Source: Chloroflexota bacterium (GTDB taxonomy: Bacteria; Chloroflexota; UBA6077; FW602-bin22; JACQUS01). From it: a stretch of 15,810 bases of DNA. A model generated the notes under the pieces. The model had not been told where the DNA came from. It worked only from the letters and a program-made list of their open reading frames with translations, and did no database searches. Below are positions 1 through 9,526 of the stretch, piece by piece. Every line of letters starts with the position of its first letter. Position 1 is the stretch's first letter. Made by a program: the position numbers and the translations under genes. The DNA is taken from assembly GCA_016210125.1 (NCBI GenBank), contig JACQUS010000386.1, positions 1-15,810 on the forward strand, written 5' to 3'.

Positions 1-840
1 ATGCTCAAGGGCGGCGTCATTATGGACGTCGTTACCGCCGAGCACGCCCGCATCGCCGAGGACGCCGGCGCCTGCGCCGTGATGGCCCTCGAACGCGTCC
101 CCGCCGACATCCGCGCCGCCGGCGGTGTCGCCCGCATGAGCGACCCGGAGCTCATCGTCAAGATCATGGACGCCGTCACCATTCCCGTCATGGCCAAGTG
201 CCGCATCGGCCACTTCGTCGAGGCGCAGATCCTCGAAGCTCTGGGCATCGACTATATCGACGAGTCCGAGGTCCTGACCCCAGCCGACGAGGCCTTCCAC
301 ATCGACAAGCAGCAGTTCAAAGTGCCCTTCGTCTGCGGCTGCCGCGACCTCGGCGAAGCCCTGCGCCGCATCGGCGAGGGCGCCGCGATGATTCGCACCA
401 AGGGCGAGGCCGGCACCGGCAACGTGGTCGAGGCCGTGCGCCACGCGCGCGCTGTCATGGGCGGCATCCGCCGCCTTGAAGCCCTCCCCCGCGAGGAACT
501 GATGACCGAGGCCAAGAACCTCGGTGCGCCCTACGATCTTGTCCTCGAGGTGCATGAGAGCGGCAAGCTCCCGGTGGTCAACTTCGCCGCTGGCGGGGTG
601 GCCACGCCCGCCGATGCGGCCCTGATGATGCAGCTTGGCGTAGACGGCGTGTTCGTCGGCTCGGGTGTCTTCAAGTCCGAGGACCCCGCCCGGCGCGCAG
701 CGGCCATCGTCAAGGCGGTGACCCACTTCCGCGATCCGGCGGTCTTGGCCGAAGTCTCGCGCGGGCTGGGCGCGCCGATGCGGGGCATCGAGTTGGGCAC
801 GCTCAAGAAGGAGGAGCTGCTCGCCGGCCGCGGCTGGTAG
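1..840 (+). CDS. pdxS: Pyridoxal 5'-phosphate synthase subunit PdxS, 5' end cut by the window
   Basis: PdxS is the synthase subunit of the DXP-independent vitamin B6 pathway. It condenses ribose 5-phosphate, glyceraldehyde 3-phosphate and ammonia (delivered by PdxT) into pyridoxal 5'-phosphate in the cytoplasm. The visible 279 residues cover nearly the whole TIM barrel. The Schiff-base lysine is K66 (motif IPVMAKCRIGH) and the second catalytic lysine is K134 (RTKGE). From memory these are K81 and K149 in B. subtilis PdxS, so about 15 N-terminal residues lie upstream. The ATG at base 1 is therefore most likely an internal Met codon (the B. subtilis protein has MQKGGVIMDV here), not the true start. 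VNFAAGGVATPADAALMMQ and the C-terminal RGW are typical. The gene is followed 46 bp later by pdxT, the usual partner, in the same direction. Confidence 0.97.
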   Translation: MLKGGVIMDVVTAEHARIAEDAGACAVMALERVPADIRAAGGVARMSDPELIVKIMDAVTIPVMAKCRIGHFVEAQILEALGIDYIDESEVLTPADEAFHIDKQQFKVPFVCGCRDLGEALRRIGEGAAMIRTKGEAGTGNVVEAVRHARAVMGGIRRLEALPREELMTEAKNLGAPYDLVLEVHESGKLPVVNFAAGGVATPADAALMMQLGVDGVFVGSGVFKSEDPARRAAAIVKAVTHFRDPAVLAEVSRGLGAPMRGIELGTLKKEELLAGRGW

Positions 841-886
841 CCCCGACGGCGCCGTCCAGCGGTGGCCGACGGGGAGGCAGACCCTT

Positions 887-916
887 ATGGCGCGTATCGG
901 TATGACGCGTATCGGT
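887..916 (+). repeat. Two 15-bp tandem copies at the pdxT start
   Basis: Bases 887-901 and 902-916 are the same 15-mer except for one base (ATGGCGCGTATCGGT then ATGACGCGTATCGGT). The result is a doubled start codon and the N-terminus MARIGMTRIGV. Family members generally begin with a single copy equivalent to MxxIGVLALQG, so the second copy aligns with the conserved start and the first looks like an added unit. The ribosome binding site is better placed for the first ATG. Confidence 0.85.
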
Positions 917-1492
917 GTCCTGGCGCTTCAGGGTGACTTCCTCGAGCATCGGCAGATGCTCGAGCGCGTGAGCATCCCAGCCGTCGAGGTGCGCAAGCCG
1001 CAGCAGCTCGACGAGGTTGACGGCCTCATCATCCCCGGCGGCGAGAGCACCACCATCGGCAAGCTGCTGGTGGCCTACGGCCTGCTCCACCCGCTGCGCG
1101 AGCGCATCGCCGCCGGCTGGCCCGTCTGGGGCACGTGCGCCGGCGCGATCCTGCTGGCCAGGGACATTGGCGGCCTCGACCAGCCCCTCCTCGCAACCAT
1201 GGACATTGTCGTGCGGCGCAACGCCTTCGGCCGGCAAGCCGACAGCTTTGAGGTCGACCTCGACGTGCCGCGCCTCGGCGCGCTGCCCGTGCGGGCCATC
1301 TTCATCCGCGCCCCGCGCATCATTGCCGCCGGCACCGGCGTCGAGGTGCTGGCGCGGCTTGCAGACGGGACCATCGCCGCGGCTCGCCAGGGGCGGCTCC
1401 TGGCGACCGCCTTCCACCCTGAGCTCACGCCGGACACGCGCTTCCACCGCTACTTCGCCGAGCAAGTGGTCGGCGGCGCGGCCGAGCGATGA
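887..1492 (+). CDS. pdxT: Pyridoxal 5'-phosphate synthase glutaminase subunit PdxT
   Basis: PdxT is a class I glutamine amidotransferase that hydrolyses glutamine and channels ammonia to PdxS. The 201-residue length is normal for the family. The GGES motif is at 51-54, the nucleophile Cys84 lies in WGTCAGA, and the His/Glu pair is H177 and E179 in FHPEL. RNAFGRQADSFE (111-122) is the characteristic PdxT segment. The start at 887 is supported by GGGGAGG at 871-877, nine bases upstream. A second in-frame ATG at 902 would give a protein 5 residues shorter, because the first 15 bases are tandemly duplicated (see the repeat entry). The gene directly follows pdxS and is followed 34 bp later by the GNAT-like gene, so co-transcription is likely. 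Confidence 0.97.
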   Translation: MARIGMTRIGVLALQGDFLEHRQMLERVSIPAVEVRKPQQLDEVDGLIIPGGESTTIGKLLVAYGLLHPLRERIAAGWPVWGTCAGAILLARDIGGLDQPLLATMDIVVRRNAFGRQADSFEVDLDVPRLGALPVRAIFIRAPRIIAAGTGVEVLARLADGTIAAARQGRLLATAFHPELTPDTRFHRYFAEQVVGGAAER

Positions 1493-1526
1493 CTCCGCGC
1501 TGCGGCTGGCCGACCGGGAGCGGCGT

Positions 1527-2474
1527 GTGACCCATCCGGCGCTGGCCGTCCGCCCGCTGCAGCCCGTCGACCTGCCAGCCTACCTGGCCTTCTACCGCGC
1601 CGGCCCCGACGGGCAGGGCGTCGTGGGCAAAACGAGCGGGCCGCCGGCGCTGCGCGACCTGCTGTCGAGCGTCGAGCCGCATCGCCAGGTGCTCGTCGCG
1701 CGGTTCGACGGGCGCATCGTCGGCTTGCTGAGCGTCGGCAGCGGACCCGGGCTGGACACCTGGACTGTCGATCGGCTGCTCTGCCTGCGCGACGATGCCG
1801 CCGAGGAGACCCGCCGTGCCTTGCTCCGCCACCTCTGCGGCCTCGCCGGCGACGACGGCATCCAGAAGATCTTCCTGCGCACCCTGATCGACAGCCCATT
1901 GGTCGAGAGCGCGGCGCACGTTGGCTTCACGCGCTACGCCACCGAGGACCTCTACCGCCTGCCCAGCGTGCCCCGATTGCGCACCGCGGCGCCGCCGGGC
2001 CTCCAGGCGCGTCGCGGGCGCGACCACCAGCCGCTCTTCCGCCTCTACTGCGCCGCCGTGCCGGCCACCGTCCGCCAGGCCGAGGGCATGACACTCCAAG
2101 AGTGGCGCTGGGCCGAGGGCTGGGGCCTGCGGCGCAGCCTGGTCCGCACGCCGCTGAGCGCCGTGCAACGGCGCGACTACGTGCTCGTCCACGAGGACCA
2201 GGCCGTGGCCTGGCTCGTCGTCGAGCGCGCGCGGCGCCGTATCATGATCATGACGCACCCGGACGTCGCGGTGCCGATTGGCGCCCTCGTGCGCTTCGGT
2301 CTCACGCGGCTATCACCAGGTCGCGATACGTACTGCGCGGTGCGCGACTACCAGGGGGCGCTCGGGCCGACGCTCGAGTTCCTGGGCTTCCGCCTCGTCA
2401 CGAGCCACACGTTGCTCGTGCGCACGCTGACCGTGCGCGTGCGGGAGCCCAAGCTGGTGCCGGTGCGCGCCTGA
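1527..2474 (+). CDS. GNAT-like acetyltransferase, probably with two GNAT-fold halves
   Basis: This encodes a protein of about 315 residues resembling uncharacterised GNAT-family N-acetyltransferases. The N-terminal half (about 8-145) has the usual order: RPLQPVDLPAYLAFYR, a beta hairpin VLVARFDGRIVGLLSV, a central helix, then SAAHVGFTRYATEDLYRL, the typical end of a GNAT fold. The C-terminal half (about 160-305) repeats the pattern more loosely and ends LEFLGFRLVTSHTLLVRTL. I see no clear acetyl-CoA-binding Q/RxxGxG/A loop, so catalytic activity is unproven and the substrate is unknown. The GTG start at 1527 is chosen for GGGAG at 1516-1520, six bases upstream. The open frame extends back into pdxT but shows no domain there. 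It lies 34 bp after pdxT and 8 bp before the ATPase gene, so it is probably in the same operon. Confidence 0.75.
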   Translation: MTHPALAVRPLQPVDLPAYLAFYRAGPDGQGVVGKTSGPPALRDLLSSVEPHRQVLVARFDGRIVGLLSVGSGPGLDTWTVDRLLCLRDDAAEETRRALLRHLCGLAGDDGIQKIFLRTLIDSPLVESAAHVGFTRYATEDLYRLPSVPRLRTAAPPGLQARRGRDHQPLFRLYCAAVPATVRQAEGMTLQEWRWAEGWGLRRSLVRTPLSAVQRRDYVLVHEDQAVAWLVVERARRRIMIMTHPDVAVPIGALVRFGLTRLSPGRDTYCAVRDYQGALGPTLEFLGFRLVTSHTLLVRTLTVRVREPKLVPVRA

Positions 2475-2482
2475 GGAGGCTC

Positions 2483-4071
<1,589 letters not shown>

Positions 4072-4072
<1 letters not shown>

Positions 4073-4712
4073 TGGCCTGGTTCGTGGCCCTCGAGGGCAT
4101 CGACGGCGCGGGAACCACGACCCAGTCGCATCGCCTCGTCGCCTGGCTGCAAGCGCTGGGTCGTCCGGCGCGCTACACGAAGGAGCCGTCTGAGGGCCAC
4201 TGGGGCACCCTCTTGCGGCGTGTGCTCACGGGCGCGCTGCGCCGCGCGCGCACGGATGGCAGCGAGGAGCCCTTCGACGAGGCGACGCTGGCTCTGGCCT
4301 TCGCCACCGACCGCGTCGACCACCTGGCCAGCGAGGTCGAGCCGGCATTGGCCGCCGGCGTCAGCGTCGTCTGCGACCGCTACGTCCTGTCGTCCCTCGC
4401 CTACCAGGGCCGCGCCCTCGACCTGGCCTGGTTGCTGGCCATCAACGGCCGCTGCCGAGCTCCCGACCTCACGCTCTACCTCGACGTGCCGGCCCAGGTG
4501 GGCCTGGCGCGCATCGCCGCCGCCCGTCGCGCCCGCGAGCGCTACGAGCAGGAGGCGACCTTGGCCGAGGTGCTGACCGGCTACGCGCGCGGCGTAGCGG
4601 CTCTGCGCGAGATCGGCCAGCGCATCGTGACGCTCGACGGCACACTGCCCATCGAGGCCGTCGAGCAAGCTATCCAGGCCGAGGTGCAGCGACTGATGGG
4701 CCGCACCCGCAC

Positions 4713-4716
<4 letters not shown>
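4072..4716 (+). CDS. tmk: Thymidylate (dTMP) kinase with altered Walker A
   Basis: dTMP kinase phosphorylates dTMP to dTDP with ATP, an essential step in dTTP synthesis. The 214-residue length fits. The P-loop is EGIDGAGTTTQ (8-18), with Thr15 where the canonical GKT lysine sits. The EPSEG segment (38-42) replaces the common EPGG. The DR(Y/F) motif is C-DRY at 101-104, followed by SSLAYQG. The dTMP-site helix FATDRVDHL is at 77-85. An Arg-rich lid (AARRARERYEQ, about 150-160) may supply compensating positive charge. I recall a subgroup of bacterial dTMP kinases with GTTTQ, so this is probably functional, but I cannot check. The start is GTG, sharing its G with the stop of the ATPase gene. The stop shares CTAG with convergent fumC, leaving no room for a terminator between them. 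Confidence 0.9.
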
Positions 4717-6128
<1,412 letters not shown>

Positions 6129-6184
6129 GGCGGTACTCCTGTGCAGTCAGTTCTGCCGGTCGGTTCTGCTTTGAGACCAGCGCC

Positions 6185-6302
6185 CTCAGGCGGTGAGACC
6201 CCACCCCGATCCGAATATGGGACGTGATCGGCGCGACACCTGCCGTCTCGTCCACCCGCTCACTCAGGCGGTGAGACCCCACCCCGATCCCAAATATGGG
6301 AC
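6185..6302. repeat. Pair of ~40-bp direct repeats upstream of fumC
   Basis: Copy 1 is 6185-6223 and copy 2 is 6263-6302, with 39 bp between them. The first 28 bases (from CTCAGGCGGTGAGACCCCAC onward) are identical. The tail differs by one substitution and one extra base (CCGAATATGGGAC against CCCAAATATGGGAC). Copy 2 can form a small TCCCA/TGGGA hairpin. The repeats occupy much of the 245-bp gap 6129-6373 between fumC and the DinB gene, both minus strand. They could be a dispersed intergenic repeat or a double operator for fumC. Nothing in the window decides between these. Confidence 0.8.
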
Positions 6303-6327
6303 CCCAGAGGGGGCTCCGCCCCCTGGG
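6303..6327. terminator. GC-rich hairpin downstream of the DinB gene
   Basis: GGGGGC (6309-6314) pairs with GCCCCC (6318-6323) around a TCC loop. The stem is extended by CCCA (6303-6306) with TGGG (6324-6327) across a two-base GA bulge. It lies about 47 bp beyond the stop of the minus-strand DinB gene and directly abuts direct repeat copy 2. No T-run follows on either strand, so it could be a GC-rich terminator or part of a dispersed repeat element. Confidence 0.45.
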
Positions 6328-6373
6328 CTGCCCGCGTTCCTCGTCTCCACGCCAAAGCTGACGCCGACCTGAA

Positions 6374-6841
6374 CTACGCTCCCGCGCGCGCGGCCTCGAT
6401 GTCACGCAGGTGCGCCGCGATGTGGTTCGGAATGATGCGCCAGAGCTGCTCCACCGTCACGCGGCCGCGTCTCGGGTGCTCGAACGGGCGGTCGAGGTCG
6501 TCGGCTCCCGTGCGGTCGACGAGCGCGAGCGACGTGGCGCGCTGCTGCTCCAGCTCGGCACGGAGCTGCGCTACGCTCCAGGCGTGGCGCTCTTCGACCT
6601 TGCGCGCGTTGAAGACGTCGATATCCTCGACCTGGGTAGCTGAGCCGTCGAGCGCGCTGCGCACCATCGCCCGGATGCGCTCGTCGATGGTCGTGAGGTG
6701 CGCCAGCGTGTCCTTGGCCGTCCAGCCCTCGTTTGGGCTCGGCCGCCGCCACTCGTCGGCGCCGATTCCGTCAAGCGCCGACGCCAGTCTGTCATACGCC
6801 GCGACTATGGTCGCGCGCAGCTCGGCACGGCGATCGGTCAT
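6374..6841 (-). CDS. DinB / maleylpyruvate-isomerase-N-type four-helix metalloprotein
   Basis: This 155-residue protein has the DinB-superfamily four-helix layout. The first helix segment (about 4-25) is followed by W31 and the PSPNEGWTAKDTLAHLTTIDER segment. The three likely metal ligands are H48 (DTLAHL), H140 and H144 (PNHIAAHL), the spacing expected for this superfamily. Related proteins include bacillithiol- or mycothiol-dependent transferases and maleylpyruvate isomerase. The actual substrate cannot be read from sequence. The ATG at 6841 has GGAGG on the minus strand seven bases upstream. It follows the MFS gene by 55 bp in the same direction, but a separate promoter-like sequence sits in that gap, so it may also be transcribed alone. 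Confidence 0.85.
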   Translation of the reverse strand: MTDRRAELRATIVAAYDRLASALDGIGADEWRRPSPNEGWTAKDTLAHLTTIDERIRAMVRSALDGSATQVEDIDVFNARKVEERHAWSVAQLRAELEQQRATSLALVDRTGADDLDRPFEHPRRGRVTVEQLWRIIPNHIAAHLRDIEAARAGA

Positions 6842-6870
6842 GTGCGCCTCCTCTGAACGCAGCCGCGCGC

Positions 6871-6899
6871 ATTGTAGCGCGCTGCCCCGCCGGTCGCTA
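6871..6899 (-). promoter_or_regulatory. Predicted promoter of the DinB gene
   Basis: On the minus strand TACAAT (6871-6876) is a good -10 box, matching TATAAT at five of six positions. A weak -35, TAGCGA (6894-6899), lies 17 bases upstream and overlaps the MFS stop codon. The -10 is about 30 bp from the start codon, leaving a short leader that contains the ribosome binding site. Confidence 0.4.
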
Positions 6900-8162
6900 G
6901 CGCCGCTCGTAGCCCGGGCGCACTTCCTCGGCAGGCGCGGGCGCCGGCGGGTGCGCCGGCAGCGCGGCGGCGCTGCGGGCGCGGCGCTCGTCCAGGCCGC
7001 GCCAGAGCGTCCAGGAGACGACGACCGTCAGGCCGGCCATCACGAGCCAGGCCACGCGGTAGCCCGCGGCGTCCGCGAGCGCGCCGAAGAGCGGCGGGCC
7101 GAAAATGGGTCCGGCCTCGGCCAGCGTTTGGCTTACGCCCAAGGCCATGCCGGCGATCTGGCGCGGCACCAACTCTGGCACGAGGGCCTGCCGCAAGCCG
7201 TGCCACCCGATGGCTGAGAAGCCGAGGCTGAACGCCAACGGCGCTAGCAACCAGATCGACGGCGCCGGAGGCAAGAGCGCCAGGCCCACTAAGAGCACGG
7301 CGGCGGCGCCGCCGGCCATGGCCAGCCCCGGCACGCGACGGCCGCGAAGCGTAACATCGCTGAAGACGCCCCAGGCGATGCGCCCGACGAATGCGCCGAG
7401 TTGTGCCAGCGCCAGAACCAGCCCACCCACGACCACCGAGAGCCCTAGGTGCTCGCGCAGGTAGAGGATCAGGTAGCCGACGATGACGAACTGGTCGGCG
7501 ATCAAGACCGCGGCGAACAGGCTGAGCAGCAGCAGCTCGCGCTGCCGCGCAAGCGCCCTCACCTGCCGCCAGCTCGGCCCCGGGATGACCCCAAGCGGGC
7601 GCGCGTCCGGCGGGTCGCGGTAGAGGAGCGCCGCGAGCGCCGCCGAGACGAGCGAAGCCGTGCTCAGCAGCACGAAGGACGTGCGCCATCCAGCCAACAG
7701 GCCTAGGCTCGGCAGCAGCGCGGCGGTGAGCACCCCGGCGATGGGTCCGCCCGTCTGCTTGATGCCCATGGCCGTGGCGCGGCCGCGCACTGGAAACCAC
7801 ATGAGCACGGCGAGCGTGAGCGCCGGGTTCACCACGCCGAAGGCGATGCCGGCGACGAGCAGCACGGCCAAGCCCTGGGGAAAGGAGGCGACTAGGCTGA
7901 AGGCGAAGGCCGCCGCGGCGACGAGGAGCTGCGCCACCGGCACGACCCGGCGAATGCCTAGCGCGTCGGCCGCCCAGCCGCCGACGATGAAGGTGACGAC
8001 CGTCCCGCCCTGGATGGCCGAGAGGAACAGGCCGACCTCGGCGCGACTGAGCTGGAAGTCGGCCTGAAGGAAGGCGAACAGCGTCGGCAGGCCCTGCCCG
8101 ACCAATGCGTTGGTCGTCTGCCCCAGCGCCACGAGCCCGAGGATGCCCCAGCGATTCAGCAC
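6897..8162 (-). CDS. Major facilitator superfamily transporter
   Basis: This 421-residue protein is predicted to be a 12-helix inner-membrane MFS permease. It shows alternating hydrophobic segments throughout. The MFS motif-A-like loop GGWAADALGIRRVVP lies between helices 2 and 3 (about 61-75). RGRATAMGIKQTGGPIAGVL is the typical helix 4-5 region, and a matching loop GRIAWGVFSDVTLRGRR lies in the second half. The C-terminal ~30 residues are Pro/Ala-rich and presumably cytoplasmic. The substrate is unknown; a nitrate, sugar or drug role cannot be told apart. The start is GTG at 8162 with GGAGG about five bases upstream on the minus strand. The gene is transcribed divergently from the chromate transporter pair. 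Confidence 0.9.
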   Translation of the reverse strand: MLNRWGILGLVALGQTTNALVGQGLPTLFAFLQADFQLSRAEVGLFLSAIQGGTVVTFIVGGWAADALGIRRVVPVAQLLVAAAAFAFSLVASFPQGLAVLLVAGIAFGVVNPALTLAVLMWFPVRGRATAMGIKQTGGPIAGVLTAALLPSLGLLAGWRTSFVLLSTASLVSAALAALLYRDPPDARPLGVIPGPSWRQVRALARQRELLLLSLFAAVLIADQFVIVGYLILYLREHLGLSVVVGGLVLALAQLGAFVGRIAWGVFSDVTLRGRRVPGLAMAGGAAAVLLVGLALLPPAPSIWLLAPLAFSLGFSAIGWHGLRQALVPELVPRQIAGMALGVSQTLAEAGPIFGPPLFGALADAAGYRVAWLVMAGLTVVVSWTLWRGLDERRARSAAALPAHPPAPAPAEEVRPGYERR

Positions 8163-8179
8163 CGCCCCCTCCGGAGCGC

Positions 8180-8209
8180 ATCATATCCGACGCCGCCGGC
8201 CGAGACCAA
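8180..8209 (-). promoter_or_regulatory. Predicted promoter of the MFS gene
   Basis: On the minus strand TATGAT (8180-8185) lies 18 bases downstream of TTGGTC (8204-8209). The -10 matches TATAAT at five of six positions and the -35 matches only TTG. The -10 is 17 bp from the GTG start, so the leader would be very short. It is divergent from the chrA-side promoter at 8225-8236. Confidence 0.35.
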
Positions 8210-8224
8210 CCGCTGCGCCGGGGC

Positions 8225-8236
8225 TTGGGCTATACT
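8225..8236 (+). promoter_or_regulatory. Predicted promoter of the chromate transporter genes
   Basis: TATACT at 8231-8236 is a good -10 box, directly preceded by TTGGGC. No convincing -35 lies 16-18 bases upstream. The block 8224-8243 matches the block before prpF (11364-11383) at 17 of 20 positions, which supports it as a real promoter class in this genome. Transcription would begin near 8243, leaving a leader of about 130 nt if translation starts at 8373. Confidence 0.5.
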
Positions 8237-8337
8237 TGCGCCGTACAGAACCCACCGTGCGGCCGTGGCGAGCGCTGCCCCGTTCCGTGGCCCAGGGCTC
8301 CGCGCGCTCATCCCGGCGGCTCGCCGCGCGCGCATAC

Positions 8338-8356
8338 GCGGCCGGCTGCCGGCCGC
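8338..8356 (+). other. Perfect GC hairpin just upstream of the chrA ribosome binding site
   Basis: Bases 8338-8345 and 8349-8356 form a perfect eight-bp stem, GCGGCCGG / CCGGCCGC, around a CTG loop. It ends eight bases before the GAGG at 8364-8367 used for the GTG at 8373. In RNA this would be a very stable stem-loop in the leader. If translation instead began at the GTG at 8265, the hairpin would lie inside the coding region. Confidence 0.6.
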
Positions 8357-8372
8357 ACTCGCCGAGGTCGTG

Positions 8373-8945
8373 GTGAGCGCTCCGCCCCCCAAGAAGCCCA
8401 CGCCGCGCGCGCCGCTGCGACAGGTGGCCGCGGCGTTCTTCTCGATCGGAGCAACCAGCTTCGGCGGCGGGCGGGTCGTCTTCTTCCACGACGAGCTGGT
8501 TCGTCGGCGCGGTTGGCTGCGCGACGCCGAGTTCTTGGAGGGGCTTGCCCTCTGCCAGATCCTACCCGGCGGCAACATCGCCAACCTCTCCGCCTATCTC
8601 GGCCAGCGCCTCCACGGACCGCTCGGCGCGCTGGTGGCGCCGCTGGGACTCATCCTGCCCGGGGCGCTCCTGATGACGCTGCTCTGCGTCCTCTACTTCG
8701 CCGGCTTGCGGTTCGAGGGCGCCGAGGCGGCGTTTCGTGGCAGCGGCGCTGCGGCCGTGGCCCTGGTCGTGACGACGCTCGGGCGCGTCGCCCCGCGCGG
8801 GCTGGAAGCGCGCGGCGGCTGGCTCATCGCCGCGCTCACCTTCGCCGGTATCGGGCTGCTGCAGCTCAACATGCTGCTCGTCGTGCCGCCGGTCGCCGCG
8901 CTGAGCATCTGGCTCAATCGCCCACAGCATCGGCCGTCGGCGTGA
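8373..8945 (+). CDS. chrA: Chromate transporter, half-size CHR-domain subunit 1
   Basis: This is a single CHR domain of about 190 residues, the short form of the chromate ion transporter family (ChrA), which exports chromate or related oxyanions. The diagnostic segment is FFSIGATSFGGGRVVFFHDELVRRRGWL (22-49), with the conserved FGGG loop and RGWL. It is followed by FLEGLALCQILPGGNIANLSAYLG (54-77), where the LPG motif is typical. Several hydrophobic helices follow (about 82-110, 125-137, 150-180). The GTG at 8373 is preferred because GAGG lies five bases upstream and the protein then begins right before the first helix. GTG codons at 8370 and 8265 are alternatives. Seven bp separate it from the second half, so the two proteins probably act as a heterodimer. 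The real substrate may not be chromate. Confidence 0.88.
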   Translation: MSAPPPKKPTPRAPLRQVAAAFFSIGATSFGGGRVVFFHDELVRRRGWLRDAEFLEGLALCQILPGGNIANLSAYLGQRLHGPLGALVAPLGLILPGALLMTLLCVLYFAGLRFEGAEAAFRGSGAAAVALVVTTLGRVAPRGLEARGGWLIAALTFAGIGLLQLNMLLVVPPVAALSIWLNRPQHRPSA

Positions 8946-8952
8946 GGCGGCC

Positions 8953-9489
8953 GTGACGCCCTCGTTCTGGCTCGATCTGCTCGAGCTCGCGCGCGCCTAC
9001 GCGACGCTGGGCCTCCTTGCCGTGGGCGGCGGGATCGCCATCGTGCCCGAGATGGAGCGCCAGATCGTCGTCGAGCGCGGCTGGCTGACGCGTCGTGAGT
9101 TTCTCGACAGCTTCGCGCTCGGGCAGCTCACGCCCGGGCCGGGCCTGCTGATGATCGCCTTCGCCGGCTATCGCGTCGCTGGCCTGCCCGGCATCGCCGT
9201 CGCTCTGGCGGCGATCTTTGCGCCTACGTGCATCCTGACCTGGCTGCTGGCGACGCGCTGGGAGCGCTGGCGGCGCTCCCCGGTGGCGCGCGCCGTCGAG
9301 CGGGGGCTTGGGCCGGTGGCGGTCGGCCTGCTGGCCGCCGGCGGCCTCTCGCTGACACGCTTGGCGGTCGGCGACGTGCTGACGGCGGCGATCGCCGTGG
9401 TCGGGACGCTGGTGCTGTGGCGCTTTGGCCTCGCGCCGGCGGTAATCGTCTTCGGCGGCGGCGCCGTGGGCTGGCTCCTTGGGCGCTGA
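8953..9489 (+). CDS. chrA: Chromate transporter, half-size CHR-domain subunit 2
   Basis: This second CHR domain of 178 residues begins with LLELARAYATLGLLAVGGGIAIVPEMERQIVVERGWL (9-45), with the GGG loop at 25-27. FLDSFALGQLTPGPGLLMIAFAGYRVAG (50-77) carries the TPGP motif typical of the second member of paired short chromate transporters. The rest is hydrophobic helices to the C-terminus. The GTG start has GAGG (8944-8947), partly overlapping the stop codon of the first half, which implies coupled translation. In two-gene systems of this family the two halves are thought to insert with opposite topology and work together. An EamA transporter gene follows closely. Confidence 0.9.
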   Translation: MTPSFWLDLLELARAYATLGLLAVGGGIAIVPEMERQIVVERGWLTRREFLDSFALGQLTPGPGLLMIAFAGYRVAGLPGIAVALAAIFAPTCILTWLLATRWERWRRSPVARAVERGLGPVAVGLLAAGGLSLTRLAVGDVLTAAIAVVGTLVLWRFGLAPAVIVFGGGAVGWLLGR

Positions 9490-9526
9490 GAAGCGCGGCC
9501 GCGCGTCCACCCGGTCCGGAGCCTAC

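Noticed and set aside
1017..1526. Open upstream extension of the GNAT-like frame through pdxT
   Set aside because: It lies entirely in another frame of the well-conserved pdxT, gives Ser/Ala/Pro-rich low-complexity sequence and has no ribosome binding site; the GTG at 1527 does.
2102..2482. Open upstream extension of the R3H ATPase frame inside the GNAT-like gene
   Set aside because: The translation is Arg/Ala-rich with no domain, and a clear GGAGG with ATG at 2483 marks the start.
6185..6302. CRISPR-like pair of repeats
   Set aside because: Only two units are present, the copies differ by an indel, and no cas genes or leader are near.
6838..8184. 448-codon minus-strand frame over the MFS gene
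   Set aside because: It is the out-of-frame shadow of the MFS gene on the same strand: Arg/Gly/Ala-rich and without membrane helices.
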